From contig JAGGUC010000111.1 in assembly GCA_021158735.1 (NCBI GenBank), forward strand, positions 1-16,204: a stretch of 16,204 bases of DNA, read 5' to 3'. Below the pieces are notes generated by a model, which did not search any database, had not been told where the DNA came from, and saw nothing but the letters and a program-made list of their open reading frames with translations. Positions 1-6,852 of the stretch are shown in pieces. Position 1 is the first letter of the stretch; each line of letters begins with the position of its first letter. This stretch comes from Desulfurococcales archaeon. Lineage in GTDB: Archaea; Thermoproteota; Thermoprotei_A; Sulfolobales; NBVN01. The position numbers and the translations under genes were made by a program.

Positions 1-685
1 CAGGTGGCTTAGGGCTCCAGTCACAGGTCCTTTCACGCTGGCATCTAGGATAGGCTTGAGGGAGGGCTCAGCAGGTGACTTGAAGGCTACGCTACTGTCG
101 AGCAGGGACGTGTTATTTGATGTGCTCGTACCCTACGTTAAATCATTCATGAAGTATTTGTCGTCACTGGGCTATAATATAGTATTTGTTGATGAGCCTA
201 TACTAGGTGTTATGGTGGGGAAGCGGAGGATCCTGCTTGGTTACAGCGAGGAGGACATAGTTAATGTAATTAATGAACTATTTAGTGGGGTGCCAGGTGA
301 GCACGGAATCCACGTTTGCGGCAGGATCTCTAGCAGGCTCTTCAGGCTCCTGGCCAGTATTAAGTTGCTGAACATACTTAACTTTGAGTTCCACGACAAT
401 CCCCAGAATCTTGGGTCCGTTGATGGAAGGTTGCTTGCGGACAGCGGTAAGTTCCTAGCTCCCGGCATAGCAAGCTCTAGGAAGCCTGTTGTTGAGGACG
501 TAAGTGAGTTGAGGGGGATACTCAGTAAGGTCTATAGAGTTGCTGGCGGCAGGATAGATCTAGTGTCAGCCGACTGCGGCTACGGAGGACTTAAGGGTGC
601 CTTAAGCACTGATATTGAAGCCTATGAGATCGGGCTAGAGAAGTTAAGGAGAATAATTGCTGTTGTCAGAGAGTTAGCGGGTTAG
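1..685 (+). CDS. MetE-like methionine synthase, C-terminal part (5' truncated by window edge)
   Basis: Cobalamin-independent methionine synthase family: zinc-dependent methyl transfer to homocysteine in the cytoplasm. The reading frame is open from base 2 to the stop at 683-685, so the gene starts outside the window; a TTG at 56 is internal. Upstream of it the frame reads VTGPFTLASRIG, the conserved T-G-P segment of the family. Further in are a DEP motif (FVDEPIL, about 188-208), H-x-C (HVC, bases 311-319), a Glu in NFEFHDNP, and DCGYGGL near 575-595. The His, Cys, Glu and late Cys fit the known four-ligand zinc site. The archaeal short form lacks the large N-terminal domain of bacterial MetE; whether this one does cannot be seen. 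In archaea the methyl donor may be a corrinoid protein or a methylpterin rather than polyglutamyl folate. The MTHFR-like gene nearby fits the same pathway. Confidence 0.88.
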   Translation, partial: RWLRAPVTGPFTLASRIGLREGSAGDLKATLLSSRDVLFDVLVPYVKSFMKYLSSLGYNIVFVDEPILGVMVGKRRILLGYSEEDIVNVINELFSGVPGEHGIHVCGRISSRLFRLLASIKLLNILNFEFHDNPQNLGSVDGRLLADSGKFLAPGIASSRKPVVEDVSELRGILSKVYRVAGGRIDLVSADCGYGGLKGALSTDIEAYEIGLEKLRRIIAVVRELAG

Positions 686-784
686 AGTACTTAGTACGTA
701 GTGTTGCTGTACTCAATACACACATCCGCAGTAATTGGGAGAATTAAGATCTTTTAGGTTAGTGCCTCACATTCTACTCAACAG

Positions 785-821
785 AAATATATCTCCTGGG
801 TCAATAATAAGAAGTTGGAGG
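785..821 (+). promoter_or_regulatory. TATA box and Shine-Dalgarno for the broken methyltransferase
   Basis: An archaeal TATA-like element AAATATAT lies at 785-792 and a GGAGG at 817-821. A transcript starting about 25 bases after the TATA centre would begin near 814 and carry the SD. The codon at the expected start (826-828) is ATA, one transition from ATG. Seen by eye only. Confidence 0.4.
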
Positions 822-825
822 GTAA

Positions 826-1622
826 ATAAGTAGTATTCGGGGGAAGTCTTTAGAGATCCTTAGATGCCTTATTTGCAGTGGTGGCTTAAAGTTTGAGGAA
901 AACGTATTGAGGTGCACCATCTGTAACCGCTCCTACAGGGTCATGGAGAGTGTAATTGATCTACTACCCGAAGAGCTAGTATTTGGAAATGATCGTAAGT
1001 GGATGGAATTTTACGATAGGTCCGCATCAAGTTACTTCAAGCTCTTCCATAGGATCATACCTGTCTTCACTCTCGGCGCTGAAGGCAGGGCTAGGAAAGG
1101 GTGGGTAGATCTCCTCGAGATTAAGAGAGGGGATACCGTGCTTGATGTTGCTACTGGTACTGGCAGGAACATACCGTACCTCATTAATAAGGTAGGTAGT
1201 GAAGGTGTTGTCTACGGAATAGACTTGTCACTGGGCATGCTGAGATACGTAGCAGAAGTGATACGGAAGAAGAGAAACGTAATACTCATAAGGGCTAATG
1301 CCTCCCACCTACCATTTAGAGATGGTTGCTTTGACGCAGTACTTCATGTAGGTGGAATAAACACCTTTGAAGAAAAGGAGCTGGCTATTAAAGAAATGTT
1401 TAGGGTTGCTAAGTCATGAACTAAAATAGTGGTTGTGGATGAAGGCTTGAACCCGAAAATGAGGAATACGTTGCGGGGACGCATACTCTTAAGATCTAAC
1501 GCGCTCTATGCTTCAATGCTCCTGTAGAAGAATTCAAGAAATTAGCGAGTGGAGTACGTGTTGAGTGGGGTCTCATCCCAAATAAGCTGCTTCCGATGGC
1601 CGTACTACCTGCTCATATCTAG
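826..1622 (+). pseudogene. Broken Trm112-like zinc finger + class I SAM methyltransferase
   Basis: The protein-like reading begins with a Cys4 zinc ribbon (RCLICSGG, then RCTICNRSY, bases 862-940), as in methyltransferases with a Trm112-like N-terminus. A Rossmann SAM-binding domain follows: DVATGTGRN (1144-1170) is motif I and YGIDLS motif II. Three lesions are visible. No ATG/GTG/TTG precedes the zinc finger, with ATA at 826 where a start is expected. An in-frame TGA at 1417-1419 replaces the usual glycine of the 'KPG' turn, and the same frame continues with TKIVVVDEGLN. Near 1521-1527 the reading shifts from the frame of 1417 to that of 1521 and continues as VEEFKKLASGVRVEWGLIPN, ending at TAG 1620-1622. 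A TTG at 907 would give a 170-residue product without half the zinc site. The substrate is unknown. Either a recent pseudogene or a cluster of sequence errors. Confidence 0.8.
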
Positions 1623-1654
1623 GAAGCCCTGTTGACGTAAACCTACGGCTTCCT
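1621..1654. repeat. Inverted repeat at the end of the methyltransferase remnant
   Basis: AGGAAGCC (1621-1628) is perfectly complementary to GGCTTCCT (1647-1654) with an 18-base loop. It begins at the remnant's stop codon, between two convergent genes, so it could be a 3'-end hairpin. No U-tract follows. The rest of the gap up to 1768 shows no convincing gene. Confidence 0.4.
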
Positions 1655-1768
1655 TAAGTACCTGCTTACGCAGTTGCGACATTCATTTCCTACTGGTGCT
1701 TCACTTAGTTGAGGACCTGAGTAGCGTCCCGCCTAGAATGTGGTAGCTCGTCTCTGAGGTTAGTGACT

Positions 1769-2500
1769 TCAATTCACTATTGATTTAACTACTTTTAGGA
1801 TCTGAGGAAGTAGGTCATACTCTAGCGGAGAAGAAATCACAAGCCCATCAGCAATTGCTTTGAGTTTCCCAATAAGTAATGGCAGGTCATCCAGTGTTAC
1901 GTACGGTTGCCCTAACTTCCTCAGTACTTCTTCATTAGCTGATGTACTTACAAGAACGTAGGGATATAATTCCTTACCATGCTCTCTCGCCTTATCAAAT
2001 ACCTGCACGTACTTACTGAGTGTACCTTCATCAAGTCTCAGCACGTAGTAGAAGTCCGCATCACCCGTCAGCCTCTTCTCGATCTGTTCTAATTCATACC
2101 TCAGGCTGAGAATCGAGCCTACTCTAATACCGTACCCTAACTCCTTAATCAGTCTGACGGCCTCGTCCGTGGTTAGGTCGCTGACTGGTGTACCGTACTT
2201 AGGTGGGTCACCCATGGTCACTAAGAGTCCATCAAGCCCGAAGAATCTCACGGTCTTAACAACAGACCTCAGGGCAAGCTCATTGAGGTCGAGAAGCCTT
2301 ACATGTGGAATTACGCATGCACTATACCCTGTCTTTAAGTATGTAGCAACAGCTAGTGAGCTAGGCGCTGGCTGTCCTGCAGGGGCCTCAGGTATGTCAA
2401 AGCAGTCCACGCAGCCTCTCACATCACTAACTAACTTATCCAGCAGCTCCCTTCTGCGTACTACAACCTCAAGTAATAGCGACTTCACTGCAGACACCAC
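1769..2500 (-). CDS. Methylenetetrahydrofolate-reductase-like protein
   Basis: A 243-residue single-domain protein resembling the flavin-dependent TIM-barrel MTHFR family, which reduces methylene-tetrahydropterin to the methyl form. Visible motifs: DIPEAPAGQPAPSS (35-48), HVR (66-68), DLN (71-73), and VTMGDPPKYG (94-103), matching the conserved G-D-x-P segment with the flavin-contacting Asp of MTHFR. It is shorter than bacterial MetF (about 300 residues), so it may be a divergent archaeal paralogue, and both its pterin and its redox partner are uncertain. The first of two adjacent GTG codons at 2500 is chosen because TAG lies immediately upstream in frame. There is no clear SD, but a TATA element sits about 25 bases upstream, suggesting a leaderless or nearly leaderless mRNA. 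With MetE at the left edge it could form the methyl branch of methionine synthesis. Confidence 0.75.
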   Translation of the reverse strand: MVSAVKSLLLEVVVRRRELLDKLVSDVRGCVDCFDIPEAPAGQPAPSSLAVATYLKTGYSACVIPHVRLLDLNELALRSVVKTVRFFGLDGLLVTMGDPPKYGTPVSDLTTDEAVRLIKELGYGIRVGSILSLRYELEQIEKRLTGDADFYYVLRLDEGTLSKYVQVFDKAREHGKELYPYVLVSTSANEEVLRKLGQPYVTLDDLPLLIGKLKAIADGLVISSPLEYDLLPQILKVVKSIVN

Positions 2501-2519
2501 CTACACTAGAGCCATGATA

Positions 2520-2530
2520 CATTATAACAC
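2520..2530 (-). promoter_or_regulatory. TATA box for the MTHFR-like gene
   Basis: On the minus strand GTGTTATAAT covers 2520-2529. Its centre is about 24 bases upstream of the GTG start at 2500, so transcription would begin at or within a few bases of the start codon. Confidence 0.45.
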
Positions 2531-2629
2531 GTAATTTAACTGCTAGGTATTCATAAACCTACTGGAATATAAGTGAAGGCAGTGTGTAAGCCAGTAAGGC
2601 ATTACATGCTCAAGTATATCTTGAAGAGT

Positions 2630-2651
2630 AGAGCTCGGTCTGGAGAGCTCT
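2630..2651. terminator. Hairpin downstream of thiI
   Basis: AGAGCTC (2630-2636) pairs with GAGCTCT (2645-2651) around an 8-base loop, about 20 bases past the thiI stop on the minus strand. It may mark the thiI 3' end or lie in the upstream region of the MTHFR-like gene. It lacks a strong U-run, so the role as terminator is inferred. Confidence 0.3.
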
Positions 2652-2656
2652 GTGGG

Positions 2657-2674
2657 TTAACTTAATTAAGTTAA
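2657..2674. repeat. Perfect 18-bp palindrome across the thiI stop codon
   Basis: TTAACTTAATTAAGTTAA equals its own reverse complement. It includes the thiI stop (2671-2673) and extends past it. As DNA it is a plausible dimeric-protein site; as RNA it could form only a weak AT hairpin. Function unknown. Confidence 0.5.
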
Positions 2675-3873
2675 AGAACTGACTTCACTGCATTTCTAAG
2701 AGCGAAGTCTACAACACCTTCTACACTCTTGAATTCCGAGGACTTTATGGCGTTCATGATGATGTCGAATACTTTTTCGGATGCGTGGGTCTCAGCCCTC
2801 CTCCCCTGTGCTGCTGGATTTAACGTGCATGCAAGTACTTTCTTAGAGGCGATCTCCCCAACACCTAATCTGTGCCCTAGTACAACGATCTCCTCCTTAT
2901 CGAAACCTATTAGCGGCCTGAAAACAGGGAACCTCACCTTAGTTGACAGGAAGTAGAGATTATCCAATGTCTGTGAAGCTACTTGACCGACCGCCTCACC
3001 TGTTACTAGTGCTTTAGCACCTTCCCTCCGAGCCACTTCCTCAGCGATCCTGTACATCAAGAACTTACAGAGCAGGCACCTGTACCTGGCATTAATATCT
3101 ATCTTCTCGTGGATCATCCCCAGCGGTATGTTGTAGGTAATCCACTTCTTCTCAGGAACCCACTGCCTCAACCATGAGAGAACGCTGCGGGCCCTCTCCC
3201 TAGCGTCATCACCGTAGTAGGGGCTTAAACTGTAGTGTATTGAGACTACCGTACAGCCTCGCTTCATCATCATCCAAGTAGCTATGGCACTGTCCACACC
3301 ACCTGATACCAAAGCAACTACCTTACCCTCAACCCCATAGGGGAGGCCATCAGGACCCTCGAACACATCTGTGTAGATGTAGGATGCGTCATCCCTGACC
3401 TCAACGTAAATGCTCCTGTCAGGATGCTCTAAGTCGACCCTCAAACCAGGCACTCTACTCAGGACATCAGCACCAAGCAACTTCTCCAGTTCCTTACTTG
3501 TCAGCGGGTACTTCTTATTAGCTCTGTGCACGCGAACCTCAAAGCTATCGCCTGGGTTGAGCAGCTCCTCCGCAACCTCAACCACCGCTTTCCTGACCTC
3601 ACTCAGTTTAAGTGAAACCCTAATTGATGGGCTGACTGAGACCACACCAAAGACCTTGGTCAGCACCCTTACATAGGATCCTACGTCCTCCCCCTCACCT
3701 ACTTCAACGAATATCCTACCCCACTCCCTGCGCACGCTGAACCTAGCTAGGCCAGCTAGCTTGAGTTGAGCTTTTAAGTTACGTATGAGCCTACCCTCCA
3801 TCCTAGTCCTTATTTCCTTAGACTTGAGGGCTATCTCACCATACCTTACCAATATGGTGTTGAACCCTTTCAT
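2671..3873 (-). CDS. thiI: tRNA 4-thiouridine synthetase ThiI (archaeal, no rhodanese domain)
   Basis: ThiI adenylates uridine 8 of tRNA and replaces oxygen with sulfur; related proteins also act in thiazole synthesis. The 400-residue protein has the N-terminal ferredoxin-like region (LVRYGEIALKS, 8-18), a THUMP domain (about 60-165) and a PP-loop ATPase domain starting at SGGVDS (190-195). The bacterial C-terminal rhodanese domain is absent, as usual in archaea. The CxxC at C266/C269 (RCLLCK) matches the motif reported as needed in methanogen ThiI, and C349 (VLACTLNP) aligns roughly with the bacterial PP-loop cysteine. This suggests sulfide or a protein persulfide as donor instead of rhodanese. 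ATG at 3873 is the start; a TATATAAA element lies 31-38 bases upstream and is shared with the divergent Lrp-type regulator. No lesion is visible. Confidence 0.95.
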   Translation of the reverse strand: MKGFNTILVRYGEIALKSKEIRTRMEGRLIRNLKAQLKLAGLARFSVRREWGRIFVEVGEGEDVGSYVRVLTKVFGVVSVSPSIRVSLKLSEVRKAVVEVAEELLNPGDSFEVRVHRANKKYPLTSKELEKLLGADVLSRVPGLRVDLEHPDRSIYVEVRDDASYIYTDVFEGPDGLPYGVEGKVVALVSGGVDSAIATWMMMKRGCTVVSIHYSLSPYYGDDARERARSVLSWLRQWVPEKKWITYNIPLGMIHEKIDINARYRCLLCKFLMYRIAEEVARREGAKALVTGEAVGQVASQTLDNLYFLSTKVRFPVFRPLIGFDKEEIVVLGHRLGVGEIASKKVLACTLNPAAQGRRAETHASEKVFDIIMNAIKSSEFKSVEGVVDFALRNAVKSVL

Positions 3874-3949
3874 ACACAGTCACTTACTTACTAAGTAGAT
3901 AACGTTTATATAGATGATTCACCAATCTACAATTTGTTGAGTGTACTCT
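3874..3949. promoter_or_regulatory. Divergent promoter between thiI and the Lrp-type regulator
   Basis: TTTATATA at 3905-3912 reads as a TATA box in both directions (TATATAAA on the minus strand). It is about 35 bases from the thiI ATG and 32-41 from the regulator's GTG/ATG. An 11-base imperfect-centre palindrome ACTTACTAAGT (3886-3896) lies on the thiI side, in a reasonable operator position. Regulation of thiI by the neighbour is inferred, not shown. Confidence 0.45.
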
Positions 3950-4525
3950 ATGAGTAACCTACATATTGAAAATTTAGACCGAGTCGACTGGAAGATCATT
4001 GCTGAACTCCAGAAGGACGGTAGGGTGAGCTTGGTTGAGTTAGGGAGGAGGATCGGGCTGAAGCACCCTAGTGTGAGGGCTAGGCTCGCAAAACTGACCA
4101 GCAGCAACGTAATTAAGGTGCAGGCCAATCTGAACCTAAGAAAGTTAGGATATAATGTAGCTTTTGTGAATGCTGAGGTAGAAGACATATCGTCGCTTAC
4201 TAGGGAGGTGGCTAAGCTCAGTAGGTGCCCTAAGGTGGTGTTTGTTGCTGTTAAGAGCGGTGACTACAACCTAATGTTCCTGGTAGCTTACAGAGATGTT
4301 AGGGAGCTTGAGGTCTTTATTGAGAAGAGAATACGTAAGTTGCCTAAATTGAAGAGGTTCTCCGTAGAGTTAGATGTAGTTATAAAGCCTGAGTTCATCC
4401 CGTGTGACATAGGTGCTGTAGACCCTGAATGCATCAAGGAGTGCGAAACATGCGAACTAAGGCAGGGAGTAATTTCATGTCCTGGCTGTTGCGTGCCAGT
4501 ATTTGCTGCTGAAGCCAGAAAGTAG
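3950..4525 (+). CDS. Lrp/AsnC-family regulator with C-terminal cysteine cluster
   Basis: The N-terminal winged helix-turn-helix (LDRVDWKIIAELQKDGRVS, then LVELGRRIGLKHPSVRARLAKL) and the following RAM/AsnC ligand-binding domain (about residues 60-140) are standard for archaeal Lrp-type regulators. The last 40 residues are not: seven cysteines spaced C-x8-C-x3-C-x2-C-x8-C-x2-C-C, in stretches such as ECIKECETCELRQG and SCPGCC. This suggests a metal or Fe-S site. Crenarchaeal copper regulators of this class carry a TRASH domain (C-x19-22-C-x3-C), but the spacing here does not match. ATG 3950 is preferred; an in-frame GTG at 3941 would add three residues, and neither has an SD. It runs convergently into the remnant of a heavy-metal ATPase, so it may once have controlled metal efflux. 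Confidence 0.85.
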   Translation: MSNLHIENLDRVDWKIIAELQKDGRVSLVELGRRIGLKHPSVRARLAKLTSSNVIKVQANLNLRKLGYNVAFVNAEVEDISSLTREVAKLSRCPKVVFVAVKSGDYNLMFLVAYRDVRELEVFIEKRIRKLPKLKRFSVELDVVIKPEFIPCDIGAVDPECIKECETCELRQGVISCPGCCVPVFAAEARK

Positions 4526-4557
4526 TAAGTAGTGGGGAGTCCCATAAATCAGAGTTC

Positions 4558-5864
4558 TTAGTGGAACTTAGATGGCCTCAATGAATTAATTATTACTGCT
4601 AGTAAGAGCCCCATGTCCCCTACAAGTACCGCAACCCACAGCCCCACGAGCCCTAAGATAGCGAGCAGTGCCAGCGTAAGCTTCACAATTATTGATGCTG
4701 TGACGTTCTGCTTAACGACATTCAATGTGTACTTGCTTAAGTCAGCTAGATAGGGCAGCTTCTTAAGGTCGGGCTTCATGAGGACAACGTCACCACTCTC
4801 TATAGCTACCTCCGTACCAGTACCAATAGCAATTCCTACGCACGCCCTGGCTAGTGCTGGAGCATCGTTTATGCCGTCGCCGACCATAGCTACGTGCCTC
4901 TCGTGCCTCCCCATAGGCCCTTCGATATCATCCACTTTATCGCCAGGGAGTAGCTCGACGAAGTACTCATCTATACCTAGCTTACCAGCGATCTTCTCGG
5001 CCACCTTTACTGCAGTCACCAGTCAGCATGACAGTCTTGAAACCCCTCTTCTTGAGTTCCCTAATAACGTCGGCTGCCTCAGGGCGGACTCCATCCTCAA
5101 AATCCAGAATACCTAGGACTTCGTTCCTGCTGGCTACTGCTGCTGTGGTTCCCACATGCTCGATCTTGCTCAAGTGCTCGGCAGATAGGCGTATGCCGTA
5201 CTCCTTAAGGAGGCCCTCACTACCCATTACGTAGAGTTCTCCGCCCACTTCAGCAACTACTCCCTTACCTGGCACGGTCCTGAAGTTCTCTATATTCAGT
5301 AACCTTATCCCTCTCTTCCTCGCTTTCTCAACCACAACCTTAGATATGGGGTGAGTCGAGTACTGACTAAGTGACGCAGCCACCTGGAGCAACCGCTCCT
5401 CACCCACACTTACTGGATAAATACCTGAGAGGGTGAGCTCTCCCTTAGTCAGTGTCCCGGTCTTGTCGAAGGCCACTACGCTTACCTTGCGAGGTGCTCC
5501 AAGTACTTTCCACTCTTAACTAACACGCCGTTCCTAGCAGAGCCTACTATGCCTGAGACCATAGCTACAGGTATTGAGATTACTAGTGCGCATGGACATG
5601 AAATAACGAGTAGTGTTAGTGCGCAGTAAGTCCATGAGTAGGGGTCACCGCCTAGGATGAGTGGGAGTGCAGTGCTACTACGGCACTCATCGAAAGCACT
5701 CCTGGTGTATAGTACTTCGAGAACCTCTCAATGAATCTCTCAATACTTGACTTCTCCCTCCTAGCCCTAGCAACCAGCTCTATAACCCTAGCCAGCAGGG
5801 TCTCACCAGACTTCTTCTCGACACGAACAAAAAGTACCCCATAAAAGTCAGTCACCCATCGCAT
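4558..5864 (-). pseudogene. Remnant of a Zn/Cd-type P1B ATPase (ZntA/CadA-like)
   Basis: Heavy-metal efflux ATPase fragments in order on the minus strand: VEKKSGETLLARVIELVARA (about 5760-5830), SKYYTPGVLS, VISCPCALVIS (CPC at 5590-5598), FDKTGTLT (phosphorylation Asp, about 5445-5470), MLTGD (about 5015-5030), VGDGINDAP, and a final VAVLVGDMG membrane helix. CPCALVIS, KQN and DMG point to the P1B-2 (Zn/Cd/Pb) group rather than copper pumps. It is broken. The metal-binding domain, first membrane helices and actuator domain (TGES) are missing upstream of about 5850. Frame changes occur near 5662-5672, near 5485-5491, and at 5014-5017. At the last, comparison with the family's TGDNxxTA suggests 11 bases were lost between GAC and ACT repeats. 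The C-terminus is intact up to TAA 4558-4560. No full pump can be made. Confidence 0.88.
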
Positions 5865-5933
5865 TCCGCATCATAGGAGAGTGTTTTAAAAAATACCAAA
5901 TAGATTACGAATCAGCACTGCAATTATGAATTC

Positions 5934-6059
5934 ATGTATTGGTACCGATGTATTCAATATGGGAAAAGTCATGATCACACTTGGGACGCCCGTAAGGTGA
6001 TTAATAAAAATCCGAGTGAATTTATTCTCAATAACATCAAGAAGTTTTGGCGTAACTAG
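5934..6059 (+). CDS. Possible 41-residue ORF, unknown
   Basis: ATG to TAG; the product begins MYWYRCIQYGKSH and ends NNIKKFWRN. Composition is protein-like (aromatic and basic residues, HTWDARKVI). There is no SD, and the frame is open for only a few codons upstream. It may be a fragment of a decayed gene or chance. Confidence 0.2.
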   Translation: MYWYRCIQYGKSHDHTWDARKVINKNPSEFILNNIKKFWRN

Positions 6060-6308
6060 GGAGAGTTAATATATTTCACTAACTATACGTACCTCATACT
6101 TCCTGACTGTGGGATAGAGCTAGCTTTCGCATCGTGTCAAAGGCGAAACGTACCATGTGAACGGCACCTATCTAATCTGATATAGAAACAGATAAACTGC
6201 CAGCGGATAATAGCAGAAGTAGCAAAAGTATGGACCGAAAGAAAATTACATAGGAAGTACTACAAGCTTAAGAACCTAATGTTGTAGCGAAACTATAGGT
6301 GATGAGGT

Positions 6309-6782
6309 TTAAGCAACTTAATAGTAGCTATAGACCTAAGCGAAGATGGTCCTAGAGTAATAGCTTTAGTAGGAGTTAAAGAACCCATCTTGAAAAGTCA
6401 AGGCTTCTCAACTATAGCATCAACGTTAAAACACTATAGGAAGATACCTTCTAGCCGTAAACGCAGTTATATTAAAGCGTTCCCTAGAAGATATTTTAAG
6501 CTGTACAATCGCATAGAGATAGCTAGAATATACACGTATGGTTCGTCAACAATTAAAGCTATCAACACACTATTCAAACTATTGAATCCTGCACTCGTTA
6601 TAATAGATGATAAAATATACAACATGTTAGATTACCCTAAGAAGATTAGGGAAAGTAAAGCTAAGAGGAAGCATGAAGAATACATAAAGAGGATTTCTGA
6701 TAACCTAGCCAACTACTCTAGAATATTGCTAAGGGAAAACCCTAAGAAATTCAGAGAGGAGTCTAGAAGATTCGAGAAGTAA
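6309..6782 (+). CDS. Unknown protein, start codon missing
   Basis: I do not recognise the family. The frame reads SNLIVAIDLSEDGP from 6312 and ends in a lysine-rich helix (FREESRRFEK). IVAIDLSED followed later by PALVIIDDKI resembles the alternating acidic strands of RNase H-like folds, but this is only a fold-level guess. Protein-like sequence begins well before the first usable start (TTG 6390, which would give 130 residues). An AGGTGAT SD-like site lies at 6297-6303, and the codon at the expected start (6309) is TTA, one base from TTG. Alternatively, removing C6314 would join ATG 6302 (MRFK) to the frame. The gene may therefore be start-damaged. Codon use is AT-richer than in neighbouring genes, consistent with the island or with transfer. 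Confidence 0.45.
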   Translation, partial: LSNLIVAIDLSEDGPRVIALVGVKEPILKSQGFSTIASTLKHYRKIPSSRKRSYIKAFPRRYFKLYNRIEIARIYTYGSSTIKAINTLFKLLNPALVIIDDKIYNMLDYPKKIRESKAKRKHEEYIKRISDNLANYSRILLRENPKKFREESRRFEK

Positions 6783-6852
6783 CCGCCGGGTCACGGGATT
6801 ACTCCACAGGTCATCTTCACTCACCGTGGAGCCCACATCCCCGGCGGTAACA
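6782..6852 (+). ncRNA. Candidate structured RNA (compound inverted repeat)
   Basis: Outer stem ACCGCCGGG (6782-6790) with CCCGGCGGT (6840-6848), 9 bp. Inner stem CTCCAC (6802-6807) with GTGGAG (6826-6831), extended past a bulged A by GGT (6809-6811) with ACC (6823-6825). Internal loops are about 11 and 8 bases, the apical loop 11. ACA follows at 6850-6852, so an H/ACA-like guide RNA is conceivable, though the 18-base spacing from inner stem to ACA is longer than the usual 14-16. It begins on the last base of the preceding stop codon and is a GC-rich block in AT-rich DNA. A transcript terminator or mobile-element end are alternatives. Confidence 0.4.

Noticed and set aside
687..697. GTACTTAGTAC palindrome after the MetE stop
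   Set aside because: Short, AT-rich and without supporting context, so not listed as a feature.
1417..1419. TGA as a selenocysteine or recoded codon in the methyltransferase
   Set aside because: It falls at a family glycine, not a cysteine, no SECIS-like structure is evident, and a frameshift follows downstream.
4288..4545. Minus-strand ORF opposite the Lrp-type regulator
   Set aside because: It is a shadow of a well-supported gene.
4558..5864. Copper ATPase (CopA) identity for the P1B remnant
   Set aside because: The CPCALVIS segment, KQN in the late membrane region and the DMG near the end fit the Zn/Cd/Pb group; copper pumps have CPCALGL and lack DMG.
6298..6305. GTGATGA as a C/D box RNA C-box
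   Set aside because: No D box CTGA at a suitable distance and no C'/D' pair; AGGTGAT is better explained as an SD.
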